From contig NZ_FOSV01000007.1 of NCBI RefSeq assembly GCF_900114375.1, positions 1 through 64,000 of the forward strand: DNA of 64,000 bases. Direction: 5' to 3'. Position 1 is the stretch's first letter, and each line of letters opens with the position of its first letter. This DNA comes from Methylorubrum salsuginis (GTDB lineage Bacteria; Pseudomonadota; Alphaproteobacteria; Rhizobiales; Beijerinckiaceae). Under the pieces are notes generated by a model. It did not search any database, had not been told where the DNA came from, and saw only the letters and a program-made list of their open reading frames with translations. This document shows positions 1 to 7,561 of this stretch, one piece after another. A program made the position numbers and the translations under genes.

Positions 1-311
1 AAGTCGGGCATCAGCCGGCCGGTCAGCCAGATCAGTTCGATGTTGCGCTGGCTCTCGCGTTCGAGGCGGCGGCTCGACGGAACGCGGTTGAGGTATCCAT
101 ACACGTAAATCTTCAGCAGAGTCGCTGGATGGTAGGCCGGACGGCCTGTGGCCTCCGGTACCGCGCCCGCGAAGCCGAGCCGGTCCAGATCGAGCTCATC
201 GACGAACACTTCGACAAGGCGAACCGGATTGTCGGCGGTGATGTAGTCGTCCAGGCAGTCGGGCAGGAGCGTGATCTGCTGACGATCCTCGCCTGCGATG
301 AAGCGTTTCAT
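1..311 (-). CDS. IS1182/IS5-type transposase, N-terminal part only
   Basis: The reverse strand encodes about 103 residues from an ATG at 311 and stays open to the window edge, so the C-terminal catalytic part is outside the window. The protein starts MKRFIAGEDRQQ and contains PVRLVEVFVDELDL, GRPAYHP and LLKIYVYGYLN, which match the N-terminal (DUF772-type) domain of IS1182-like transposases. The DDE residues cannot be checked here. It marks the left side of the window as mobile-element territory next to the metabolic genes. Confidence 0.85.
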   Translation of the reverse strand, partial: MKRFIAGEDRQQITLLPDCLDDYITADNPVRLVEVFVDELDLDRLGFAGAVPEATGRPAYHPATLLKIYVYGYLNRVPSSRRLERESQRNIELIWLTGRLMPD

Positions 312-333
312 CCCGACCTCCCCAGATCGGGAT
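310..333. promoter_or_regulatory. Inverted repeat over the transposase start codon
   Basis: ATCCCGA (310-316) and TCGGGAT (327-333) are perfect 7-bp arms around a 10-base spacer. The left arm overlaps the transposase ATG on the reverse strand. It could form an RNA hairpin limiting transposase translation or be part of the IS terminal region. Only the repeat is seen; the role is inferred. Confidence 0.35.
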
Positions 334-367
334 TTATTCTACCAGATCAGCACGTTTTCACACAGCC

Positions 368-384
368 TGGGTCAGGAGTTCGCA
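368..384. repeat. Dispersed 17-bp repeat, copy 1
   Basis: TGGGTCAGGAGTTCGCA occurs here and exactly again at 13922-13938 and 46092-46108. The sequence after it (TGCCGACTTGTCAGCT) is a degenerate version of what follows the other copies. All three copies lie in gene-poor stretches, which suggests remnants of one mobile or intergenic repeat family. Confidence 0.6.
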
Positions 385-536
385 TGCCGACTTGTCAGCT
401 ACGCGCCATGAGCGGACTTCGGCGCACTACCCTGAAGCGGACGTCACCTGCAGGTAAGCTACCTTCCGGTGTCGAACCTACTTGGGCCTTCAGAACATCA
501 CACGTGAACGTCGGAGCGAGCTTGGGAGCAAGCAAT

Positions 537-680
537 CTATCGCTTCGCGAACCCCACGTCGGCAGCAATGCTATTTAACCGTTCCGGCGCGCGCTCCTTC
601 CGCTCGCGGGTCAGGAGCGTGAACTTCATCAGCTCCTCGCACACGTCCACGACGCGTTCGTAGAGCGGCCCCGGCTTCAC
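537..680 (-). CDS. Possible 47-aa hypothetical protein or remnant
   Basis: From a GTG at 680 the reverse strand encodes a 47-residue charged peptide that includes YERVVDVCEELMKF and ends VGFAKR. No family is recognised. Together with the repeat copy at 368-384 it occupies the otherwise empty stretch between the transposase and the DUF190 gene. It may be the tail of a gene broken by insertion. The only support is amino-acid composition. Confidence 0.2.
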   Translation of the reverse strand: MKPGPLYERVVDVCEELMKFTLLTRERKERAPERLNSIAADVGFAKR

Positions 681-685
681 ACACC

Positions 686-1063
686 GTGATTCCGGCCGAG
701 GTCGGCATGCTGCGCGTTTATGTCAGACGGGCGGACAGAGCCGCATCGCGCGAGCGGCGCTCGTTCTGGCAGCCCGGAACGGGAGCAAAGCCCCTTTACC
801 GGGAACCGATCCTGCGGGCCAAGACCGCAGGCCTGATGAACGCGGTCGCCCACCCGGCTCAGTACGGATTCAGCGACCACGGGCCTATCCGAGAAGACGG
901 TTCGGAGCTTTCCGATCCTCAGCTCACCATCTGCGTCGAGTTGATCGGCCGGCGCGCCCAACTCGAACAATTCTGCCGTCAACAGGGCGATCTGTTGACC
1001 GACAAGATCGTCGTCTACAAGCCTCTGGAACAATGGTGCGTCGGGCCTGCCGGGATCACGTAG
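686..1063 (+). CDS. DUF190 family protein
   Basis: This 125-residue product begins at GTG 686. It shows the DUF190 pattern: an N-terminal strand (MLRVYVRRADR), KPLYREPILRAKTAGLMNA, then a second half with LTICVELIGRRAQLEQF and a C-terminal basic stretch. DUF190 proteins are small cytosolic PII-like ferredoxin-fold proteins often found beside CrcB fluoride channels, but no crcB is visible here. The glycine-rich segment of typical members is poorly conserved, so the gene may be divergent. An EamA permease follows after 35 bases on the same strand. Confidence 0.55.
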   Translation: MIPAEVGMLRVYVRRADRAASRERRSFWQPGTGAKPLYREPILRAKTAGLMNAVAHPAQYGFSDHGPIREDGSELSDPQLTICVELIGRRAQLEQFCRQQGDLLTDKIVVYKPLEQWCVGPAGIT

Positions 1064-1098
1064 GCCGATGTCCCTCAGGACGTGGCGGGGTTCGAGCC

Positions 1099-1536
1099 AT
1101 GAAGACCCTTCTGGCATCCTGGCAGATCTGGGCACTGCTCTCCGCCGCATTTGCGGCCTTGACGGCGATCTTCGCCAAGATCGGGATCGAGGCGGTCAAT
1201 TCCGACTTCGCCACGCTGATCCGCACGGTCGTGATCGTTTGCGTCCTCAGCCTGATTCTGCTCGCCACCGGGCAATGGCAGCCGCTCGGGTCGATTTCGC
1301 GGAAGACCTACCTGTTCCTCGTCCTCTCGGGACTCGCCACCGGCGGCTCGTGGCTCTGCTACTTCCGCGCCCTGAAGCTCGGCGATGCGGCTCGCGTTGC
1401 ACCTCTGGACAAGCTCAGCGTCGTGCTGGTCGCGGTGTTCGGCGTCGTGTTCCTGGGCGAGCGATTGGCTGTCCCGAACTGGTTGGGCATCGCCTTGATC
1501 GCTGTCGGCGCCGTGCTGGTCGCCTACAGGGCGTGA
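1099..1536 (+). CDS. EamA/DMT family small permease
   Basis: A 145-residue membrane protein with about five hydrophobic segments, starting MKTLLASWQIWALLSAAFAA. It has the half-size drug/metabolite transporter layout: an early AxFAKIGI segment, a central glycine-rich helix (LSGLATGGSWLCYF) and the terminal pattern DKLSVVLVAVFGVVFLGERL. Such half-size EamA proteins probably act as dimers in the inner membrane; the substrate cannot be read from sequence. The ATG at 1099 is preferred over further-upstream starts because the membrane helix begins directly after it. Confidence 0.85.
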   Translation: MKTLLASWQIWALLSAAFAALTAIFAKIGIEAVNSDFATLIRTVVIVCVLSLILLATGQWQPLGSISRKTYLFLVLSGLATGGSWLCYFRALKLGDAARVAPLDKLSVVLVAVFGVVFLGERLAVPNWLGIALIAVGAVLVAYRA

Positions 1537-1594
1537 GGACAAGCCGTCGGGATAGGATGCGTGGGGGCGGTCCGGCGACCGCCCCCTTGTCTCG

Positions 1595-2142
1595 TCAGCG
1601 CGGCGCCTGCGTCTGGACCGGCGCGCCGGTCTCGCCGGGCTTGCCCTCGACGATGACGAGGCTGCGTCGCGCAGCCGCATTTGCGTTCTGCGTCACCTGC
1701 CGGATCGGGCCGACGGCGTTGACGATGGCCGCGCCCGCCGGGTTCGTCATGAAGGCGGCCAGCGGCTCCAGCGGCCCGGCGCCCTTCGGATCGGCCGAGA
1801 GGGCCAGCACGTAGGGCTTCTTCGGTGTGAGGCCCGTCACCGCCGCCTGCAGGGTCTGCAGCACGCCCTGGTCGAACAGCGTGACCTGCGTGGCCGCCTT
1901 GCCGTCCGGCCCGTCCAGCGTCAGCGTGCTCGACTGGCCCGCCGCGCCCAGCGGCTGGAGGTTCGGCGCGCCCCCCTCCGGCACCGCCTCCGGGACGTAG
2001 GCCACGCCCTCCGGACCCTGGCCGATCGGGATCGTGGCGATCACCGCGTTGCTGCCGGTGTCGATCTTGCGGTCGGGCGAGAAGCCCATGCCGTGGACGA
2101 GGAGCTGGCCGCGATAGAGCAGGCCCAGGTTCGCGGACGTCA
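1595..2142 (-). pseudogene. 5'-truncated propeller-type secreted protein
   Basis: The reverse frame reads SANLGLLYRGQLLVHGMG then FSPDRKIDTGSN, VIATIPIGQGPEGVAYVPE, a glycine/threonine-rich domain and a C-terminal tail. This resembles the last blade and C-terminal domain of a YVTN/YncE-like beta-propeller. The frame is open upstream of the first good ATG (2089) for about 25 codons that look like protein, then meets a stop. No signal peptide or earlier blades exist, so the gene appears to have lost its 5' part. A short translated form from 2089 (164 aa) remains possible. The neighbouring 2143-2494 stretch shows no clear gene. Confidence 0.5.
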
Positions 2143-2494
2143 GGCATGTCGGCGTGCATCTGCGCCATCGACTACCCCATCATCGCGACGAAGGACGCCG
2201 ACGGGGCTTCTACGCTCGGTAGCGGCCATGGTTGGGCGCATCATCACCCTGCCGCCGACGAGACAGTTCGCCATCAACGCCGCCGTCACGGAAAATCCCA
2301 GTGCTCCGCACATGCGGATTCTTCTCGATCCGGTGTCGCTGGGAGGGATGCCGGAGTACCGACTTTATTCAGCGGCGGGAGCGGAATGTCGTTCACGCCG
2401 ATGGGATCACCTTTTTTCGTGTGTCCACGGAATAGAGGCGCCCGTTCGGCATCCCTCCCGATGCGGTCATGCTCGACCGCGGGAGACCTCACCC

Positions 2495-2878
2495 ATGCGC
2501 AATCTGTTGATCCGCGCCGCCTTCGCGGCTGTCGCCTTCTCCGCCGTGGCCGCCCAGGCCGCTGCGCCCGCCATGACGGGCGAGACCGCCAAGGGGCCGG
2601 CGCTCGTCGATGCCCAAGGCATGACCCTCTACACGTTCGACAAGGACATGGGCGGCAAGTCGATGTGCAACGGCCCCTGCGCCGCCAACTGGCCAGCCCT
2701 GACGGCCGCTTCCGGCTCGACGGCCAGCGGCGATTGGACGACGGTAACGCGGGACGACGGCACGATGCAGTGGGCCTACAAGGGCAAGCCGCTCTACACC
2801 TTCGCCAAGGACGCCAAGCCCGGCGACACCACCGGCGACGGCTTCCTCAATGGAGCGTGGCACATCGCCAAGCCTTGA
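2495..2878 (+). CDS. Secreted YxFxxD-repeat protein (COG4315-like)
   Basis: This 127-residue protein has a cleavable signal peptide (MRNLLIRAAFAAVAFSAVAAQA). It then carries two short repeats of the COG4315 type: GMTLYTFDKDMGGKSMC and GKPLYTFAKDAKPGDTTGDG, each with the Y-x-F-x-x-D core. Two cysteines in SMCNGPC and the NWPAL element are also typical. The family is periplasmic and of unknown function, often next to ECF sigma/anti-sigma pairs, as here: the sigma gene begins 8 bases downstream. The ATG at 2495 is chosen because the signal peptide starts there. Confidence 0.8.
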   Translation: MRNLLIRAAFAAVAFSAVAAQAAAPAMTGETAKGPALVDAQGMTLYTFDKDMGGKSMCNGPCAANWPALTAASGSTASGDWTTVTRDDGTMQWAYKGKPLYTFAKDAKPGDTTGDGFLNGAWHIAKP

Positions 2879-2885
2879 TCGGTGA

Positions 2886-3431
2886 ATGCCTGGATTGGCC
2901 CCCTCTGACCAGGAAAAGTCGTTGGACGAGATCGGTGCCCTGATCGAACCGCAGATCCCGGCCCTGCGGCGCTACGCCGTCGCGCTGCTGCGAGACCGCG
3001 AGGCGGCGGACGACCTCGTCCAAGACACCCTGGAGCGAGCGTTGTCCGCATGGTCCGGGCGCCGCCGCGACGGCGACCTCCGGGCATGGCTGTTTACGAT
3101 TGAGCGCAACCTGTTCCTCGGCGCCGTCCGGCGCCGGGGCCGGCGCGGCGTCAATCTCGGCGCCGATGCCTTGGAGCAGGTGCCCGATCCGGGCGCAGAC
3201 CCGGAGGCCGCTTTGGGGGCCCGCGACGTGCTCGTCGGGCTCGACGCACTACCCGAGGAACAACGCTCGGTGCTGCTTCTCGTGGCGGTGGAGGATCTGT
3301 CCTATGCCGAGGCCGCGCAGGTGCTCGGCGTGCCGCTCGGCACGGTGATGTCGCGATTGAGCCGGGCGCGGACGCGGATGCGAAATTTTCTGGAAACCGG
3401 CCGGACAGGCCTCCTGAGGAGGGTGAAATGA
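2886..3431 (+). CDS. ECF-type RNA polymerase sigma factor
   Basis: The 181-residue protein has sigma region 2 at about residues 28-95 (RRYAVALLRDREAADDLVQDTLERAL, here abbreviated to its recognisable core DREAADDLVQDT, then WLFTIERNLF) and region 4 at about 118-165 (LPEEQRSVLLLVAVEDLSY then the helix-turn-helix EAAQVLGVPLGTVMSRLSRA). There is no region 3, which is the extracytoplasmic-function layout. Its stop codon overlaps the start of the next gene, an anti-sigma factor, so both are translated together. It probably controls its own operon and perhaps the secreted protein just upstream. Confidence 0.92.
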   Translation: MPGLAPSDQEKSLDEIGALIEPQIPALRRYAVALLRDREAADDLVQDTLERALSAWSGRRRDGDLRAWLFTIERNLFLGAVRRRGRRGVNLGADALEQVPDPGADPEAALGARDVLVGLDALPEEQRSVLLLVAVEDLSYAEAAQVLGVPLGTVMSRLSRARTRMRNFLETGRTGLLRRVK

Positions 3432-4231
3432 GCGGGGACCCACGCCCGGTCGGCGAGGACGACCTGCACAGTCTGATCGACGGTCGTCTCGAACCGGAGC
3501 GGCAGGCGCTGGTCGAGGCATGGCTCGCAGAAAACCCGGCGCGCGCGGCCGAGGTCTCGGCAGATAGAGTCATGCGTGAGCGCCTGCGCGCCCGCCTCGC
3601 GCCGATCGCCGAGGAGGCTATCCCGGCACGGCTCCGGGTGGCCAACATCCGCTCGCGATATCGGTACGCTGGCGCACGATGGTTTCCCATGGCGGCTGCA
3701 GCCGTGCTCTGCCTCGCGGTCGGCGGTGCCGGCGGTTGGGTCGGCCATTCCTTGCGCGGTGTGCCCACGACAGCGATGGCAGCGGAGGCACCGGCGACAC
3801 AGGATGCGGTCGCGGCTTTCCGCACCTTCGTCGTCGAGGCTGTGCATCCGGTGGAGGTGCGTGCCGACGATAAGTCCCATCTCGTGGCCTGGCTCTCGAA
3901 GCGTCTCGGTCACAGGGTTGCCGCCCCCGACCTCGCGGCGCAGGGGTTCCGCCTGATGGGCGGGCGCTTGTTGCCGGCGGGCGCTGAGCCCGCGGCGATG
4001 CTGATGTACGACGACGACCGCGGAACCCGGCTGACGCTCTACAGCCGCGTCGGTGACGGCGACGGGCGCACGCTCTTCCGCTTCGCCCGCGAGGGCGACG
4101 TCGCCGCCTTCTCGTGGGTCGATGGCGGCATGTCCTACGTCGTCACCGGCCGCACCGACGAGGCGCGGCTATTGACGGTCGCTCAGGCCATCGATGCGCA
4201 GGTGCGTGGCCTCGCGCCGGAACGGCGCTAG
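3428..4231 (+). CDS. Transmembrane anti-sigma factor
   Basis: This 267-residue protein has a cytosolic N-terminal domain starting MSGDPRPVGEDDLHSLIDGRLEPER, the usual opening of anti-sigma factors of the RskA/ChrR-like type (the D-x-L-H-x-L-I-D-G-R-L pattern). One membrane helix follows at about residues 84-106 (PMAAAAVLCLAVGGAGGWVG), then a periplasmic domain of about 150 residues containing WLSKRLGHRVAAPDL and FRLMGGRLLP. The start overlaps the sigma gene by four bases (ATGA). The periplasmic domain presumably senses an envelope signal and releases the sigma factor. No zinc-binding HxxxCxxC motif is seen. Confidence 0.88.
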   Translation: MSGDPRPVGEDDLHSLIDGRLEPERQALVEAWLAENPARAAEVSADRVMRERLRARLAPIAEEAIPARLRVANIRSRYRYAGARWFPMAAAAVLCLAVGGAGGWVGHSLRGVPTTAMAAEAPATQDAVAAFRTFVVEAVHPVEVRADDKSHLVAWLSKRLGHRVAAPDLAAQGFRLMGGRLLPAGAEPAAMLMYDDDRGTRLTLYSRVGDGDGRTLFRFAREGDVAAFSWVDGGMSYVVTGRTDEARLLTVAQAIDAQVRGLAPERR

Positions 4232-4256
4232 GATCGGAACGAAGCGGGGAGACAGG

Positions 4257-5138
4257 ATGACGACCGCCGTTCGACCAAACCTAGCCCGGAGTTTGGCCAT
4301 TGTGCTCTTCAGCGTTCTCGCGGGGCTCGGGGTACCGAAATCGGTCATCGCCGAGCCGGCCCCGACCTACCTTGCGCTCGGGGACTCGCTCGCCTACGGC
4401 CTCCAGATCGGCAAGCTGAAGGGGCAGATCGCCGAAGGCGCAGTGAGGCCCGAGAGCTTCGATACGGGCTACGTCGACGTCCTTGCCGCCGATCTCAAGC
4501 GATCCGCGCCGGGCCTGACGGTGGTCAACCTCGGCTGCCCCGGCGAATCGACGACCTCCTTCATTGCCGGACCCTGCGGCTTCGCCACCACCGGGAAGCC
4601 CTTCGGCACCGCGCCGCTGCCCCTGCATGTGCCCTACCAGGGCGCGCAGCTTGCCGCGGCGACCGCGTATCTTGCCGCCCATCCCGGAACCGTCGGCACG
4701 ATCACTCTCGACATCGGCATCAACGACCTACGCGCCGTCCAAACGGCCTGCGCCGATCAGGGCGCCGACTGCATCGCGACCCGCTGGCCGACGGCGCTCA
4801 AGGGAGCCGAGGCCAACCTCAAGCTGATCCTCGGGCAGTTGCGGGAGGCGGCACCCAGAGCGCACATCCTCGTCGGCACCTATTACAACTGGCTCGCCGC
4901 AGTAGATCAAGGCGGCGACCGCTTCGTCGAGGATCTCAATCGGGTGATCGTGGCCGCTGCAGCCGATGCTGGCGCCCGCACGATCTTGGTGTTTCCCGCG
5001 TTCAATCGCACCGGCGATCCCGTCGCCCGGCTCTGCGCGCTGACGCTGTTCTGCACGCCGGGCCGCGACCTGCACCCCTCGGATGCCGGCTATCGCACCA
5101 TCGGCGAGCTGTTCGCTGCGGCCGCCCGGCAACCATGA
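4257..5138 (+). CDS. Secreted SGNH/GDSL hydrolase
   Basis: The 293-residue product begins at ATG 4257 with a signal peptide (LARSLAIVLFSVLAGLGVP). It contains the SGNH blocks: block I LALGDSLAYG with the catalytic serine, a glycine in NLGCPGEST, the asparagine of GINDL, and block V DLHPSDAGY with the Asp-x-x-His dyad. It is probably a periplasmic esterase or lipase; the substrate is unknown. It lies 25 bases after the anti-sigma gene and overlaps the following LysR gene by four bases, suggesting a single operon. An earlier in-frame ATG at 4194 lies inside the anti-sigma gene and would bury the signal peptide. Confidence 0.87.
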   Translation: MTTAVRPNLARSLAIVLFSVLAGLGVPKSVIAEPAPTYLALGDSLAYGLQIGKLKGQIAEGAVRPESFDTGYVDVLAADLKRSAPGLTVVNLGCPGESTTSFIAGPCGFATTGKPFGTAPLPLHVPYQGAQLAAATAYLAAHPGTVGTITLDIGINDLRAVQTACADQGADCIATRWPTALKGAEANLKLILGQLREAAPRAHILVGTYYNWLAAVDQGGDRFVEDLNRVIVAAAADAGARTILVFPAFNRTGDPVARLCALTLFCTPGRDLHPSDAGYRTIGELFAAAARQP

Positions 5139-6025
5139 CCCTCGACCAGCTTCGCATCTTCGTGGCGGTGGCCGAGCGGCAGCACGTGACCCGGGCCGCC
5201 GAGGCACTGAACCTCGTGCAGTCGGCGGTCAGCGCGGCGATCGCCAATATCGAGGGGCGGCACGCCACCAAGCTGTTCCATCGGGTCGGCCGCGGGATTG
5301 AGTTGACCGAGGCGGGGCGCGTATTCCTCACCGAGGCCCGCGCCGTGCTGGCCCGGGCTGAGGTCGCCGAACTGGTGCTCGCCGACCTCAGCGGCCTGCG
5401 GCGCGGGACGCTGGCGCTCTACGCCAGCCAGACCATCGCCAGCGACTGGCTGCCGCGCCACCTCGTCGCCTTCCGCCGCGCCTACCCTGAGATCGCCATC
5501 CGTCTGGCGGTGGGCAACACCACCGACGCCGCCGACGCGGTGCGGGCTGGAACGGCCGAACTTGGCTTCGTCGAGGGGGCGCTCGACGACCCGACGCTCG
5601 CGAGCACCACCATCGCGCGGGATCAGCTTGTCCTCGTGGTCGCCCCCGGCCATCCCTTCGCCGGAGCGACCGACCTCGAACCCGAAGACCTTGTCAGCGC
5701 CGATTGGGTGCTGCGCGAGGCGGGATCGGGAACCCGCTCGGCCTTCGAGGCTGCGCTCACGGAGGCCGGCCTCGCCCCGGCCCAACTCCAGATCTTGCTC
5801 GAACTACCCTCGAACGAGGCGGTCCGCGCCGCCGTCGAGGCCGGGGGCGGGGCCGCCGTTTTGTCCGAGACCGTGGTGGCCGCAGCACTCCGGGCCGGGA
5901 CCCTGGTGCGGGCAGCGTTCGACTTGCCAAGCCGGCCGTTCCGGGTGCTGCGCCACAAGGAGCGCTACCGCAGCCGGGCCGCCGACGTGTTGCTCGACCT
6001 GACCACGAAGGCGGATGTCGGATGA
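5135..6025 (+). CDS. LysR-family transcriptional regulator
   Basis: This 296-residue regulator has the N-terminal winged helix-turn-helix (LDQLRIFVAVAERQHVTRAAEALNLVQSAVS, of which the core HVTRAAEALNLVQSAVS is diagnostic). A periplasmic-binding-like effector domain follows from about residue 92 (GTLALYASQTIASDWLP). The effector domain resembles CysB/CysL/CbbR-type LysR proteins, several of which respond to sulfur or carbon metabolites. The gene overlaps the GDSL hydrolase upstream and the DUF202 gene downstream, each by four bases. The sulfite genes that follow on the other strand are plausible targets, but this is inference. Confidence 0.9.
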   Translation: MTLDQLRIFVAVAERQHVTRAAEALNLVQSAVSAAIANIEGRHATKLFHRVGRGIELTEAGRVFLTEARAVLARAEVAELVLADLSGLRRGTLALYASQTIASDWLPRHLVAFRRAYPEIAIRLAVGNTTDAADAVRAGTAELGFVEGALDDPTLASTTIARDQLVLVVAPGHPFAGATDLEPEDLVSADWVLREAGSGTRSAFEAALTEAGLAPAQLQILLELPSNEAVRAAVEAGGGAAVLSETVVAAALRAGTLVRAAFDLPSRPFRVLRHKERYRSRAADVLLDLTTKADVG

Positions 6026-6393
6026 GCGAGCCCGCGAAACCGGTGCCCCCCGACGATCCCCGGGTGAGGCTCGCCGAGGACCGCACGGTGCTCGCGGCCG
6101 AGCGCACCTTCGTGGCGTGGCTTCGCACCGGCCTCGCGTTCCTCGGCGTCGGCCTCGCCGCGCAGCGCTTTCTGCGGGAGGTGCTCGCGGTCTGGCCGTT
6201 GAAGGTGCTGTCGCTGACGCTGATCGCCTGTGCGCTCGCCTCGTTCGCGGGCGCGGCTTGGCGGGACCGGGCGATCCGGACGCGTCTCGCCCATGCCGAG
6301 ATCCCGATGATGCCGCGCCTCCTCACAGTCGGGATTGCAGCCCTATTGATTGCAATCTCAAGCCTCGCGGCCACCGCGCTGCTCTGGGTGTGA
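6022..6393 (+). CDS. DUF202 (YidH-like) membrane protein
   Basis: A 123-residue protein with the DUF202 signature LAEDRTVLAAERTFVAWLRTGLAF followed by three hydrophobic helices (about residues 33-50, 60-80 and 98-121). The motif core is ERTFVAWLRTGLA. DUF202 proteins are small inner-membrane proteins of unknown role. It overlaps the LysR stop codon by four bases and ends just short of the convergent sulfite-oxidase-like gene at 6397. Confidence 0.88.
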   Translation: MSEPAKPVPPDDPRVRLAEDRTVLAAERTFVAWLRTGLAFLGVGLAAQRFLREVLAVWPLKVLSLTLIACALASFAGAAWRDRAIRTRLAHAEIPMMPRLLTVGIAALLIAISSLAATALLWV

Positions 6394-6396
6394 GGC

Positions 6397-7482
6397 TTAG
6401 GCCACCGTCACACGCACCCGGTGCCATGCGGCGCTGAGGTAGCCCTTGTAGTTCCAGGTGTCGTCGGGCGCGGCCGGCTGGGTCTGGCCGGCGGAATCCC
6501 AGGCCCGCACCGCGAGTTCATGCTCGCCGGTCGTCAACTCGCGCTCGATTTCCCAGAACGTCCAGGCGTAGGGCGCGTCGGTGTCGCGCTCGATCCGGGC
6601 CTGCGCCCAGTTGTGGCCGCCATCCGTCGAGACGTCGACGCGCGCGACCGCGCGGTCGCTGGCGATGGCGTAGCCGCGGATCGCGTGCCGGCCGGCCTTC
6701 AACGTCGCGCCGCGGGCGGGCTCGCAGATCGCGCTGTTGAGCGGCATCGCCTCGATGGTGAGGCCGTGGGTGGGGTCCGCGGTTTCGGCCGTCACGTCGG
6801 GCGGAAACAGCTTGTAGTCGTCGGTCTGCATCGGGTTGTCAGAGGGCCGGTCCTGCACCGTGATCCGGGCGAGCCATTTCGGACTGCGGATGCCGGCAAA
6901 TCCCGGCACCACCACGCGCAACGGATGGCCGTGCTCGGGGGCGAGAGGCTCGCCGTTCATCGCGAAGGCAAGCAGCGTCTCGGGGGCCAGCGCCTTGGCC
7001 AGCGGGATCGAGGCGCCGAAGCGCGTATCCGTGTCCGCGATTCGGTCGTGGCTCTCGAAGGCGACGTGGCGCTCATCATCCGCATCGATGCCGGCTGCGT
7101 GCAGCACGTCGGCGAGCCGCACGCCGGTCCATTCCGCATTACCGATGGCGCCGGGCGCCCACGGGTCGCCGGAGACCGGGGCCACGGCCAGCATGTCGGC
7201 CCGGCGGTTGCCGGCGCATTGCATCACCGCCGTGACGGTCACGTGGGCGAAGCGCGTCTTGAGGTCAGCGAGGGAGAGATCGAGCGGCACGGCGACCATC
7301 CCGTCGACGGTCAAGCGGTAGCTGTCGGCGTCGAGGTCCGGGATGTCGCCGTGGCTGCGGACGTAGAAGTCGGCCTGATCGGTGAGGAAGGCCGCGCGCA
7401 GACGATCGAGCGGTGGCTCGGCGTTGTAGGGCGCCTTGCCGTGGACGATGAGGCGGTCCTTGCCCTGGAACAGGCCGAGCAT
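6397..7482 (-). CDS. Cytosolic sulfite oxidase family molybdenum enzyme
   Basis: This 361-residue protein belongs to the sulfite oxidase fold. The molybdopterin-binding domain includes DSYRLTVDGMVAVPLDLSL, the cofactor-ligating cysteine near residue 89 in VMQCAGNRR, EWTGVRLADVL, AMNGEPLAPEHGHPLRVVVPG and KWLARI. A C-terminal dimerisation domain follows, with CEPARGATLKAG and VDVSTDGGHNWAQA. There is no signal peptide or Tat motif and no haem domain, so it resembles plant-type sulfite oxidase and should act in the cytosol, possibly using oxygen or another acceptor. It faces the DUF202 operon tail to tail and is followed upstream by the sor block. Confidence 0.88.
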   Translation of the reverse strand: MLGLFQGKDRLIVHGKAPYNAEPPLDRLRAAFLTDQADFYVRSHGDIPDLDADSYRLTVDGMVAVPLDLSLADLKTRFAHVTVTAVMQCAGNRRADMLAVAPVSGDPWAPGAIGNAEWTGVRLADVLHAAGIDADDERHVAFESHDRIADTDTRFGASIPLAKALAPETLLAFAMNGEPLAPEHGHPLRVVVPGFAGIRSPKWLARITVQDRPSDNPMQTDDYKLFPPDVTAETADPTHGLTIEAMPLNSAICEPARGATLKAGRHAIRGYAIASDRAVARVDVSTDGGHNWAQARIERDTDAPYAWTFWEIERELTTGEHELAVRAWDSAGQTQPAAPDDTWNYKGYLSAAWHRVRVTVA

Positions 7483-7561
7483 GGGGTCTTTGTCCTGCGT
7501 TCGTGACGTGTCGTCGATGAGAACGCGCCGGGAGCCGGTAAGGCACCCGACGCGCGATCGG

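Noticed and set aside
677-1150. Long reverse-strand frame over the DUF190 gene
   Set aside because: The forward strand encodes the DUF190 family pattern; the reverse product is arginine-rich with no family features and is a shadow.
2228-2400. Forward reading MVGRIITLPPTRQFAINAAV between the truncated propeller and the secreted protein
   Set aside because: Runs into the secreted-protein frame without a stop and has no known domain; it is likely chance.
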